NCBI GenBank assembly: GCA_001801495.1
Contig: MGXW01000045.1
Location: 1 to 13,667, forward strand
Origin: Gammaproteobacteria bacterium RIFCSPHIGHO2_12_FULL_37_34
GTDB taxonomy: Bacteria > Pseudomonadota > Gammaproteobacteria > DSM-16500
Direction of reading: 5' to 3'
DNA length: 13,667 nucleotides
This document shows positions 1 through 7,400 of the stretch, in pieces; position 1 is the stretch's first letter, and each line of letters begins with the position of its first letter. The notes below the pieces were generated by a model that saw only the letters and a list, made by a program, of their open reading frames with translations, was not told where the DNA came from and did not search any database. The position numbers and the translations under genes are program-made.

Positions 1-2
1 GC

Positions 3-62
3 AATTTCAAAGCAGGATTTTATGAGGGTTATCTTCAAATCAGGGAAAACACCAAAAAATAA
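3..62 (+). CDS. Possible 3' end of an unidentified gene
   Basis: One frame enters from the left edge and reads 19 codons (starting NFKAGFYEGY and ending RENTKK) before a TAA at 60-62. It could be the last part of a protein whose body lies outside the window. A second frame, beginning at base 1, is also open for 31 codons to a TGA at 94-96, so the correct frame cannot be settled from this fragment. No family is recognisable. Confidence 0.25.
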   Translation, partial: NFKAGFYEGYLQIRENTKK

Positions 63-135
63 TTTAATCTCAGCAATAATTAGGCTGGTCGCATGACTTA
101 AAACGGTGAAACTTCAGTGTACTAATAATTAGTAT

Positions 136-153
136 TATACCTAATTTGGTATA
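136..153. promoter_or_regulatory. Palindromic operator candidate for the higBA-like locus
   Basis: TATACC and GGTATA form a perfect 6-bp inverted repeat separated by TAATTT, whose centre AATT is itself palindromic. The site overlaps the -35 box (146-151) of the promoter for the toxin remnant and antitoxin. HigA/XRE antitoxins usually repress their own operon from such a position, so this is the most likely binding site for the protein encoded at 272. Binding is inferred; the symmetry is seen. Confidence 0.5.
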
Positions 154-174
154 AACAAATAATAATGCTATAAT
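146..174 (+). promoter_or_regulatory. Sigma70-type promoter of the higBA-like locus
   Basis: A -35 hexamer TTGGTA (146-151) and a perfect -10 hexamer TATAAT (169-174) are separated by 17 bp, the ideal spacing. Transcription would start near 181, a few bases before the toxin remnant's ATG at 192, and continue into the antitoxin gene. Confidence 0.6.
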
Positions 175-191
175 TAAACTGAGTTAAAGAA

Positions 192-242
192 ATGGATGAT
201 ATACATTTAAGACCAATCACATGGCTAGGATCGTCATTGTAA
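192..242 (+). pseudogene. Truncated HigB/RelE-type toxin remnant (16 codons)
   Basis: The reading frame MDDIHLRPITWLGSSL ends at TAA 240-242. It resembles the opening of RelE/ParE-superfamily toxins of the HigB (Gp49-like) type, which often begin with a short lead, then KPIxWVGxSL, and run to roughly 100-115 residues. Here only 29 bases separate the stop from the antitoxin ATG, so nearly all of the toxin has been deleted rather than frameshifted. The seven codons after the stop (243-263) stay open in the same frame and could be the last scrap of the toxin's C-terminus. The identification rests on a short match plus the position directly before a HigA-like gene, which is the toxin-first order usual for higBA. 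Confidence 0.55.
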
Positions 243-271
243 ATAAGATTTAATATTGAGAGGTAAACATC

Positions 272-604
272 ATGAGCAATATTCAAATTCATCGTAGCTC
301 TGGAAATGTCTATAAAGATTTAGGGTTTCCTGATGTGGAGAAAATGCAAGCAAAGGCAATACTCGTTTCCAGGATCATGGAAATTGTTAAAAAGAAAAAA
401 TGGACGCAAAAAAAAGCTGCGGAAATTTTAGGTATCACACAGCCAAAAATTTCATTATTAAAACGTGGCCATTTTTCTGGTTTTTCTATTGGAAAACTAA
501 TAAACATGCTAAATAAGCTTCAGCAAGACATAGAAATTATAATTAAAGATAGGCCATCTTTGAAAAAACATCACACAGGGCATCTCACCGTCACTTATGC
601 GTAA
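272..604 (+). CDS. HigA-like XRE-family antitoxin (orphaned)
   Basis: This 110-residue protein has a helix-turn-helix at about residues 44-66 (WTQKKAAEILGITQPKIS), where the first helix reads TQKKAAEILG and the recognition helix TQPKISLLKRG. The opening HRSSGNVYKDLGFPD, the segment after the helix-turn-helix (GFSIGKLINMLNKLQQDIEI) and the ending GHLTVTYA match the usual layout of antitoxins paired with HigB/Gp49-like toxins. It would bind operator DNA as a dimer and neutralise its cognate RNase. A good ribosome site GAGAGG (258-263) lies 8 bases before the ATG. The cognate toxin upstream is reduced to 16 codons, so the protein is now an orphan and may act only as a repressor of its own promoter or of related loci. 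The family call is firm; any present-day target is unknown. Confidence 0.85.
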   Translation: MSNIQIHRSSGNVYKDLGFPDVEKMQAKAILVSRIMEIVKKKKWTQKKAAEILGITQPKISLLKRGHFSGFSIGKLINMLNKLQQDIEIIIKDRPSLKKHHTGHLTVTYA

Positions 605-643
605 ACTCGATTGAAACCCTGATACGTGTTGACAATTCACACA

Positions 644-1834
644 TCAATCCAAAAACCATTTTTCAACGGGCGTAGTTAAGAACTGTTCTATTTGAATACC
701 TTGTCCACCAACCAGTAATAGTCGATAAGGCTTGAATTTTTTTCGAAACACCTCTATCCCAGAGAGAGTTTCTTTTGTTTTTCCAGATTTAACTTCAATG
801 GCGATTAATTTTTTTCCGGATTGTAAAATAAAATCAACTTCTTGATGCTCTTCTCGCCAATAAAATAATTGAATATTTTTTCCAACAATTTGATTAATGA
901 GATAAGCACCAATAGCAGATTCTACTAAGCGACCCCAGAAATCTCTATTTTGTTGTGCTTCTACAAAAGTGTATGCCGATGTAGCGCTCAGCAAAGCAGT
1001 GTTTTGCACCTGGAATTTTGGACTCGATCCTCGTTGACGTATACGTTGGCCTGCATATTTGTTTAATCCACAGATCAAACCCGCAGCTGAGATAAGATCA
1101 AGATAATGGGACAGTGTTGTGGTATTGCCAGCATCTTGTAACTGACCTGTTAGTTTTTGATAAGAAAGTATTTGCCCCGAATAAATACATCCCAGATAAA
1201 ATAATTGTCTGAGTAAAGCTGGTTTTTGAATGACTGAAAGTGACAAAATATCTTTTGAAATAGTTGTTTCAATCAAGGAATTGATAATATATTGTTTCCA
1301 ACGGGTTTCATCTTGGATAAGAGAAGCGGCACCTGGATAACCACCATAATAAATATATTGTTCAATATTCCATTGAAAAGCAGTTTGCATTTCTTTATAG
1401 GTCCAATGTCTAATTGGAATCATTTCAAAACGTCCAGCGAGGCTTTCACTTAATCCGTGTTGGATAAGGAGTGGAGCGGATCCTAACACTAATACTTTTA
1501 GGGATCGTTTTTTGCGAGTATCTTCATCCCAAAGACGTTTGACTAGGGTAGACCATTCATTGATTTTTTGAATTTCATCTAATACCAAGATAGCACTTTT
1601 ATGCGGGGGGCGGATGAGCAGTCGGGTGGTTTCCCATTGTTGTTCTAGCCAACTGATAGGATATAAACCAATTTCATCTGCGCTAGCATAATGGGAAGGT
1701 AGTTTCAGAGAATCGATTATTTGCAAGGCAAGTGTTGTTTTCCCTACCTGTCGCGGGCCGACGAGCGCTTGAATAAAATGCCGAGGTTCTTCTAAGCGCT
1801 TGAATACAATTTGATAATTCTCTCGTTGGATCAT
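644..1834 (-). CDS. AAA-family ATPase with DUF4143 domain
   Basis: This complete 396-residue protein belongs to the AAA_14/DUF4143 family, which is common in accessory DNA but poorly understood. Visible parts in order are a Walker A loop GPRQVGKT (26-33), Walker B LVLDE (83-87), a sensor-1-like GSA (118-120), a GR pair that may hold an arginine finger (134-135), and the family motif GGYPG (164-168). The C-terminal part looks like a PD-(D/E)XK nuclease fold: GRLVESAIGAYL (301-312, E305), EVDFIL (332-337, D334) and IEVKSG (346-351, E347 and K349). All these residues are present, so the protein should be functional. The ATG at 1834 lacks a clear ribosome site and sits 8 bases from a large palindrome. 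The gene is divergent from the AbiEi gene and converges on the HigA-like gene. Roles in DNA transactions or stress are proposed for the family, but no specific function can be assigned. Confidence 0.9.
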   Translation of the reverse strand: MIQRENYQIVFKRLEEPRHFIQALVGPRQVGKTTLALQIIDSLKLPSHYASADEIGLYPISWLEQQWETTRLLIRPPHKSAILVLDEIQKINEWSTLVKRLWDEDTRKKRSLKVLVLGSAPLLIQHGLSESLAGRFEMIPIRHWTYKEMQTAFQWNIEQYIYYGGYPGAASLIQDETRWKQYIINSLIETTISKDILSLSVIQKPALLRQLFYLGCIYSGQILSYQKLTGQLQDAGNTTTLSHYLDLISAAGLICGLNKYAGQRIRQRGSSPKFQVQNTALLSATSAYTFVEAQQNRDFWGRLVESAIGAYLINQIVGKNIQLFYWREEHQEVDFILQSGKKLIAIEVKSGKTKETLSGIEVFRKKFKPYRLLLVGGQGIQIEQFLTTPVEKWFLD

Positions 1835-1842
1835 AGGGCTCT

Positions 1843-1892
1843 AAAATCACTCAATCCATTGAGTGATTTTACTCAATGGATTGAGTAAAATC
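1843..1892. repeat. Two overlapping 28-bp palindromes (compound inverted repeat)
   Basis: The first palindrome (1843-1870) has perfect 13-bp arms around CC. The second (1865-1892) has perfect 13-bp arms around GG. They share six bases, GATTTT at 1865-1870. Their 16-bp cores, ACTCAATCCATTGAGT (1849-1864) and ACTCAATGGATTGAGT (1871-1886), are exact reverse complements of each other. The whole can therefore also fold as one 16-bp hairpin with a 6-base loop. The heptamer ACTCAAT/ATTGAGT occurs four times, and the two dimeric units are offset by 22 bp, about two helical turns. The element lies immediately upstream of the ATPase start codon. Confidence 0.95.
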
Positions 1893-1928
1893 AAGAGTAA
1901 TTTTGAACGATGGCAGTTAAAAAATAAA

Positions 1929-1934
1929 ATTATA
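1929..1934 (-). promoter_or_regulatory. Candidate -10 box for the ATPase gene
   Basis: On the minus strand this reads TATAAT, about 95 bases upstream of the ATPase ATG. No convincing -35 hexamer is seen at the right distance, so it is only a candidate. If it is used, the transcript would carry the compound palindrome in its leader, where it could fold into alternative hairpins close to the start codon. Confidence 0.3.
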
Positions 1935-1970
1935 GTTTAGGTGCAAAAAAAACCTATAAAAGGAATTAAT

Positions 1971-2018
1971 TGCACTTATATTATAATTAATTGGTGAATA
2001 AATTATAATATAAGTGCA
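1971..2018. promoter_or_regulatory. Inverted repeat with perfect 18-bp arms, likely AbiEi operator
   Basis: The left arm TGCACTTATATTATAATT (1971-1988) and right arm AATTATAATATAAGTGCA (2001-2018) are perfect reverse complements around a 12-base spacer. The repeat ends 24 bases before the AbiEi ATG, and both arms contain TATAAT-like -10 sequences, so a bound protein would block transcription. AbiEi antitoxins of type IV systems are known to repress their own operon by binding inverted repeats in the promoter. The symmetry is seen; the identity of the binder is inferred. Confidence 0.7.
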
Positions 2019-2042
2019 TAATATACCTATAGAGAGGATATT

Positions 2043-2894
2043 ATGCATACTAATGATAAAAATGTCTTAAAGACTCTAGGCCCTTTGGCGGGGCGCTTGG
2101 TTGCGACACTTTATAGTCGCAACCGTTCTATTTTTCATTTTCAGGAAGCATCAGGAATTTTAGGTGGGCGCGCGCCCGCCTCCAAAGTACTCTCTCAACT
2201 AATTAATAATGGGGTAGTTACTCGATTAAAATCAGGAATTTTCCGTCTTGTTCCTTTTGAATTGGGTTTTGAGCGAGAATATTTGGGTAATCCTTATATA
2301 GTAGCGCGCGAATTGATACTAAGTGGATATAAAAATATTAAAGAAGCATATTATCTTTCTCATGGTTCTGCATTTGATCTACACCAAATGGTAACCCAAC
2401 CACAACTTATCGTTTATTTAAGTTCACCTAAAATGATGCGTTCTCGAACGATTCAAGGAACTGAATTTCGATTTGTGCGTTGTAAAACAGATGATTTATT
2501 TGGTATTACAGAAATATGGGTCGATAAAAATGAAAAAATTTGTGTCAGTGATTTGGAACGGACCTTGATAGATGGTTTAAGACAGCCCACTTATTGCGGA
2601 GGATTTTCTGAAGTAGCAAAAGGCTTTTCCATGAAACACCATGCAATTGACCCGCAAAAAATTATCGACTACGCAGTAAAGCTAGATGTAGGGGCGGTAA
2701 TTAGAAGACTTGGCTATCTAATGGAACTTTACCAAATTGGTTCGCGTATACATTGGGAGTTTCTGCAAACAAAGATCACCTCTACATACCAATTACTTGA
2801 CCCGGAACTTTCTGCAGAAGGTCGCTATATAGCAAGATGGCGATTAAGATTGAATGTCCCGCAAGAAGAACTTCTTGCTATCAGAGGAACATAA
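2043..2894 (+). CDS. abiEi: AbiEi-family type IV antitoxin / transcriptional repressor
   Basis: This 283-residue protein has the AbiEi layout. An N-terminal winged-helix region (about 1-70) includes a wing-like NNGVVTRLKSGIFRL stretch. It is followed by the antitoxin domain with the characteristic SDLERTLIDGLRQPTYCGG segment (169-187), RRLGYLME (221-228) and a late LDPELSAEGRYIARWRL segment (252-268). In AbiE systems this protein represses the operon and counters the AbiEii nucleotidyltransferase toxin without binding it tightly. The start is supported by AGAGAGG (2031-2037), 5 bases before the ATG. A perfect inverted repeat lies just upstream as a probable operator. The toxin gene follows after 3 bases but is truncated, so the antitoxin now stands alone. 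The symbol is assigned from family resemblance and gene order. Confidence 0.85.
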   Translation: MHTNDKNVLKTLGPLAGRLVATLYSRNRSIFHFQEASGILGGRAPASKVLSQLINNGVVTRLKSGIFRLVPFELGFEREYLGNPYIVARELILSGYKNIKEAYYLSHGSAFDLHQMVTQPQLIVYLSSPKMMRSRTIQGTEFRFVRCKTDDLFGITEIWVDKNEKICVSDLERTLIDGLRQPTYCGGFSEVAKGFSMKHHAIDPQKIIDYAVKLDVGAVIRRLGYLMELYQIGSRIHWEFLQTKITSTYQLLDPELSAEGRYIARWRLRLNVPQEELLAIRGT

Positions 2895-2897
2895 CTA

Positions 2898-2993
2898 ATG
2901 ATTCCACAAAGTCAGATTTCTAAACTTTCCAATCGCCTGCTAAAAGAGCAAGGAGGCAGACGTATACCAGAGAATATATTGTCGCCATGTTGA
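2898..2993 (+). pseudogene. Truncated AbiEii-type toxin remnant (31 codons)
   Basis: Three bases after the antitoxin stop, an ATG opens a frame beginning MIPQSQISKLSNRLL and containing RRIPE, then stops at TGA 2991-2993. This resembles the N-terminus of AbiEii/AbiGii nucleotidyltransferase toxins, which commonly start MIPxS/A and continue for roughly 200-300 residues through a GGTxL-type catalytic motif. No such motif is found downstream, so the catalytic body is gone. The spacing and order match an intact abiE operon. The alternative, a real 31-residue peptide, seems less likely. Confidence 0.6.
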
Positions 2994-3293
2994 CTAAAAT
3001 GGCTAAAGAAAAAGCTTAATTTTTGCTGAAGAAAAGACGGGCTTGGGCTCGCACACGGGCTCGGGCACGAATATTCACTGAATTGCGCAACAATACCCAA
3101 TATACTCTATAAGCTGTTGAATTCAATCTCTTTTCATTTAATCACCCGTTATTTTTTGACAAAAGACAGGGTAGTTTTTTTGAGCCAGCATAATAAAAAC
3201 AATTTCAATATTAATCAATATCTTATAATGATAAATCCTATTCACTAAAGCGGAATGGATGACGCTTAGATGATATTCACGTTAAAATAAAAT
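2994..3293. other. 300-bp non-coding stretch with probable gene debris
   Basis: No convincing gene is present. In one frame, two short open segments follow each other: 10 codons ending at TAA 3017-3019 (MLTKMAKEKA), then 30 codons ending at TAA 3110-3112. The second contains an Arg-rich run (KKRRAWARTRARAR) caused by a GC-rich patch at 3038-3069 (25 of 32 bases G or C), which contrasts with the AT-rich surroundings. These may be leftovers of the AbiEii gene or of another lost gene. The right half, from about 3113, is AT-rich and probably holds the promoter of the efflux operon. Confidence 0.6.
3224..3229 (+). promoter_or_regulatory. Candidate -10 box of the RND efflux operon
   Basis: TATAAT lies 64 bases before the adaptor ATG. 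The nearest -35-like hexamer, TTTCAA (3203-3208), leaves a short 15-bp spacer, so the promoter would be weak or activator-dependent. No regulator gene (TetR, MarR or LysR type) lies next to the operon. Confidence 0.35.
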
Positions 3294-4433
3294 ATGAAAT
3301 TTATAAATTTCTTGAAAATCAAATACAACCAAATGACTCAACGATATAGCAAGAAAACTATTATTATTTCGGTGAGCATTGCTTTTCTAGTTATGCTTTT
3401 TGGATATCGTCTATTACAAAATACTATCACAGTGTTCACAGCTTCTTCTGGGCCACCACCTGCCACGGTATCTGCAACAACTGTAAAAACAATCGATTCA
3501 CAGCCTTATATTAGTAGTGTAGTAACTTTACAAGCTGTTAACGGTGTGGATCTCTCTACACAAGTGCCAGGGGTTGTTAGTAAGATTTTTTTTGAGTCAG
3601 GACAAATGATTGAAACTGGACAACCCATTATGAGCATGGATACCAGTGTGCTTGCTGCGCAACTTGAGAATGCTACTTCTGTTATGAATTATAAGAAAGT
3701 CACTTTTCAGCGTTATGAAAGCCTTTATAAAAAAGGAGTGGTGTCACATGATCAATATGATTCAGCACGCAGCGATTTTAATCAAGCCAATGCATCGGTA
3801 AATGAACTCAAAGCATTAATTAATCAAATGACGATTGATGCGCCTTTTAGCGGAAAATTAGGTATACGCCAAGTTAATTTAGGACAATACTTAACGCCTG
3901 GCACCGTTATTACATCTTTGCAACAGGTGGATCCAATTTACGCTAATTTTAATATTCCAACACAAAATATTTCACAAATTACATTAGGACAAGAAATTGA
4001 AGTATCGGTTGATTCTTATCCAGGAAAAATTTATACAGGAAAGATTACAGCGATTGATTCTGTTATTAACCAAGATACGCGAGGAATCAATATGCAGGGC
4101 ACCGTTAGTAATCCTCAAGGGGAATTGACACCAGGCATGTTTGGAGAAGTAAAAGTGTTACTCCCTGTGCAAAAGGAAGCATTAGTCATTCCACAAACAG
4201 CAGTAACGTATACTCTTTATGGCAATTCAGTTTTTATCATCGCCCAACAACAAAATAAAAAAGGTAAACAGTATTTAGCAGTGAATCAACGTTATATTAC
4301 ACTTGGCCAACGAGAAGGAACCAATATTATTGTCAAACAAGGGCTAAAAGAAGGTGAAATGGTAGTCACGAGTGGTCAATTAAAATTGCAAGATGGTATG
4401 AAAGTGGTCATTGATAATTCGGCTGGCATGTAG
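3294..4433 (+). CDS. RND efflux periplasmic adaptor (membrane fusion protein)
   Basis: This 379-residue HlyD/AcrA/MexA-type adaptor would bridge the inner-membrane pump and an outer-membrane channel. It has one N-terminal membrane anchor (about 22-40, IIISVSIAFLVMLFGYRLL) with no lipobox. A split lipoyl-like domain follows (about 85-118 and 178-210, with the family signatures VSKIFFESGQMIETGQPIM and IDAPFSGKLGIRQVNLGQYL). Between its halves is a short alpha-helical hairpin (119-177). A beta-barrel (about 214-290, DPIYANFNIP through LTPGMFGEVKV) and a membrane-proximal domain to the end complete it. The length is normal for MexH/MexV-like adaptors. The start has no visible ribosome site; M14 (ATG at 3333) is the alternative but is no better supported. 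The stop is directly followed by the pump's ATG, so the two are co-translated. The substrate cannot be inferred. Confidence 0.93.
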   Translation: MKFINFLKIKYNQMTQRYSKKTIIISVSIAFLVMLFGYRLLQNTITVFTASSGPPPATVSATTVKTIDSQPYISSVVTLQAVNGVDLSTQVPGVVSKIFFESGQMIETGQPIMSMDTSVLAAQLENATSVMNYKKVTFQRYESLYKKGVVSHDQYDSARSDFNQANASVNELKALINQMTIDAPFSGKLGIRQVNLGQYLTPGTVITSLQQVDPIYANFNIPTQNISQITLGQEIEVSVDSYPGKIYTGKITAIDSVINQDTRGINMQGTVSNPQGELTPGMFGEVKVLLPVQKEALVIPQTAVTYTLYGNSVFIIAQQQNKKGKQYLAVNQRYITLGQREGTNIIVKQGLKEGEMVVTSGQLKLQDGMKVVIDNSAGM

Positions 4434-7400
4434 ATGAAATTCACTGATATTTTTGTCGAACGCCCCGTGTTATCTTCGGTAGTGAGTTTGCTTATTTTTA
4501 TTCTTGGTATGGCATCTTATTTTGGTTTGTCTGTTAGTCAATTTCCTCAAATTACTAGTACAACCATTACAGTGACAACAGCTTATCCTGGAGCATCTGC
4601 TGATTTAGTCAAAGGATTCATTACGACACCTTTATCTAGTGCAATTGGTAGTGCAGAAGGAATTGATTATTTAACGTCTACTAGCACATCAGGATTAAGC
4701 GTCATTACTGCCTACATTGATTTGAATTATGATCCAAATGCTGCATTGACGAATATTTCTGCAGCAGTCAATTCTGTTCTGAATCAATTACCTTCTGGCA
4801 TTACCTTGCCTTCTATTAAAAAACAAACAGGTGATACGTTTCCTGTGATGTTTTTAGCTTTTGGTAGTCCTGCTATGACATCAACAGAAATCAGTGCTTA
4901 TTTAACGAACGTTGTGATACCAAAATTCTATAGTGTACCGGGTATCTCTCAATTACAACTATGGGGTGGACAAACATTTGCTATGCGAATTTGGTTAAAT
5001 CCTAATCGAATGGCGAATCTAGGTGTCACCCCACAAGATGTGCAAAGTGCTTTACAAAACAATAATGTGTTATCGGCTGCTGGGCAGTTACAAGGAAAAT
5101 ATGATTTATTAACTATCCAAGCGAGTACCAATGTAAGCAATGTGGATGATTTTAATAATATGGTAGTCAAGCAAGTTGGCAATCGTATTATTCGTATCAA
5201 AGATGTGGGTTATGCAGAATTAGGAGCGCAAACTTATACAACAGCTGCAACTTATAACGGTCAACCTGCCATTTTTTTAACGGTGCGTGTTTCACCAAGC
5301 GCTAATCCTTTGACAGTTGTTGATGGCGTTCGTGCTTTATTGCCTTTAGTTGAAAAAAATTATCCACCGGGTTTAACATCAACTATTGCTTATGATGCCA
5401 CTATTTATGTGCGAACATCTATTCAAGATGTGATTAAAGCAGTTTTTGAAGCTATTGCGATTGTGATCGGTGTAGTTTTTATTTTTTTAGGATCGCCGCG
5501 CGCTATTATTATTCCTGTTGTCGCTATCCCCTTATCAATTGTGGGCGTATTTTTTCTCATGATGATGATGGGTTTTACCATCAACTTACTAACATTACTA
5601 GCTATTGTATTGGCTGTTGGCTTAGTTGTAGATGATGCAATTGTCGTATTAGAAAATATTCATCGTTTAATAGAAGAAGGTATGCCGCCATTTAAAGCAG
5701 CGATTCTTGGATCACGACAAATTGCCGCACCGGTTATATTAATGACATTAACATTAACTGCGGTATTTGCACCTATTGGTTTTATGGGGGGTGTGACGGG
5801 ATCTTTATTTAAGGAATTTGCTTTTACTTTAGCTGCTTCTGTTATTATTTCTGGTATTGTTGCCTTAACCTTTTCACCTATGTTGACTTCTAAATTGATT
5901 ACGCCAGATCTTTTACAAAAGCCGCTTGCTCATGCTATCGATAAATTATTTTCACGCTTGCAATATTGTTATTTATACATGTTGCATCAAGCACTTGAAT
6001 TTCGTTCAACTATTTTAATCATTGGCGGATTAACTTTAGTGAGCTGTTATTTTTTATTTATCATGACACCAACAGAACTTGCACCGCAAGAAGATCAAGG
6101 TAATTTAAAAGTAGCAGGAACTGCGCCAATCAATGCCAGTTTAGCTTATATGGAAAAATTTGGTGTACAAATTAATAAAATTTTGCAAGCTATGCCAGAG
6201 ACTGCAGCAACTTATGTGGTTTATGGATTTCCAAGTTCAAATATTGTATTAGGGGGAGCTATCTTAAAACCATGGGATGAGCGCAGCAAAACAGAAATGG
6301 CTTTAAAAGGTCCCTTACAACAACAAGTGAGTAAAGTAACTGGATTACAATCGCAAGCATTCCAAAATCCACCTTTACCCGGCACACCGTTTGGTCCGCC
6401 AATCAATTTTGTATTATTGTCCACGGGTTCTTATGAAATGCTATATGATTTAACACAAACCATTATTCAGCAAGCAACAGATAGCGGCTTGTTTTTAGTA
6501 TTGTTGACTCCTTTACGGTTTAATAATCCACAAATTCAAGTGGATATTGATCGATCAAAAGCAGCTGCTTTGGGAATTAATATGCAGGAAATTAGTACGG
6601 CTTTAGCCACGTTGTTTGGCGGTAATTATGTTAATTTCTTTAGTCAACAAGGATACAGTTATCAAGTCATTCCTCAAGTTCCATTAGTAGAATTTACAAA
6701 TAAGCTAAATGATCTTGGGAATGTAAGAATCGGCACTAGTTCAGGTCAATTGGTTCCGCTTTCTAGTATTATTAAAATGCGTTATACCACACAACCTTCA
6801 CAGTTAGATCAATTCCAACAACAAAATTCAGCAACCATCCAAGGTGTGCTTGCTCCTGGTGTGAGCTTAGGGCAAGCACTTGATTATTTATCTCAGCTTG
6901 CGGATCAAGTGTTACCAAAAGATGTAAGTTATGATTTTGGCGGCGCATCCCGCCAGTATGTTCAAGAAAGTAGTGCATTAATGTATGCATTTGCTTTAGC
7001 TGTCATTATTATCTTTTTAATGTTGGCAGCACAATTTGAAAGTTTTCGTGATCCACTGGTCATTATGATTACGGTGCCCATGTCTATTTTTGGTGCCTTA
7101 ATTCCACTTTTTCTTGGTGCAGGTACTATCAATATCTACACGCAAGTAGGTTTAATTACATTAGTTGGTTTAATTACAAAGCATGGCATTTTGATGGTGG
7201 AATTTGCCAATAAATTACAAGATGAAAAAGGCTTAAGTAAACGTGAAGCAATTGAGCAAGCAGCGGCCATTCGTTTGCGTCCTATTTTAATGACAACAGC
7301 TGCCATGGTATTTGGTGTGGTGCCACTTATATTGGCAACAGGAGCTGGTGCAGTTAGTCGTAATGATCTTGGTATCGTGATTGGTTTTGGTATGACTATT

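Noticed and set aside
3156..3161. Perfect TTGACA hexamer upstream of the efflux operon
   Set aside because: No -10-like sequence lies 16-18 bp downstream (TTTGAG at the ideal position), so it is probably not a working -35 box.
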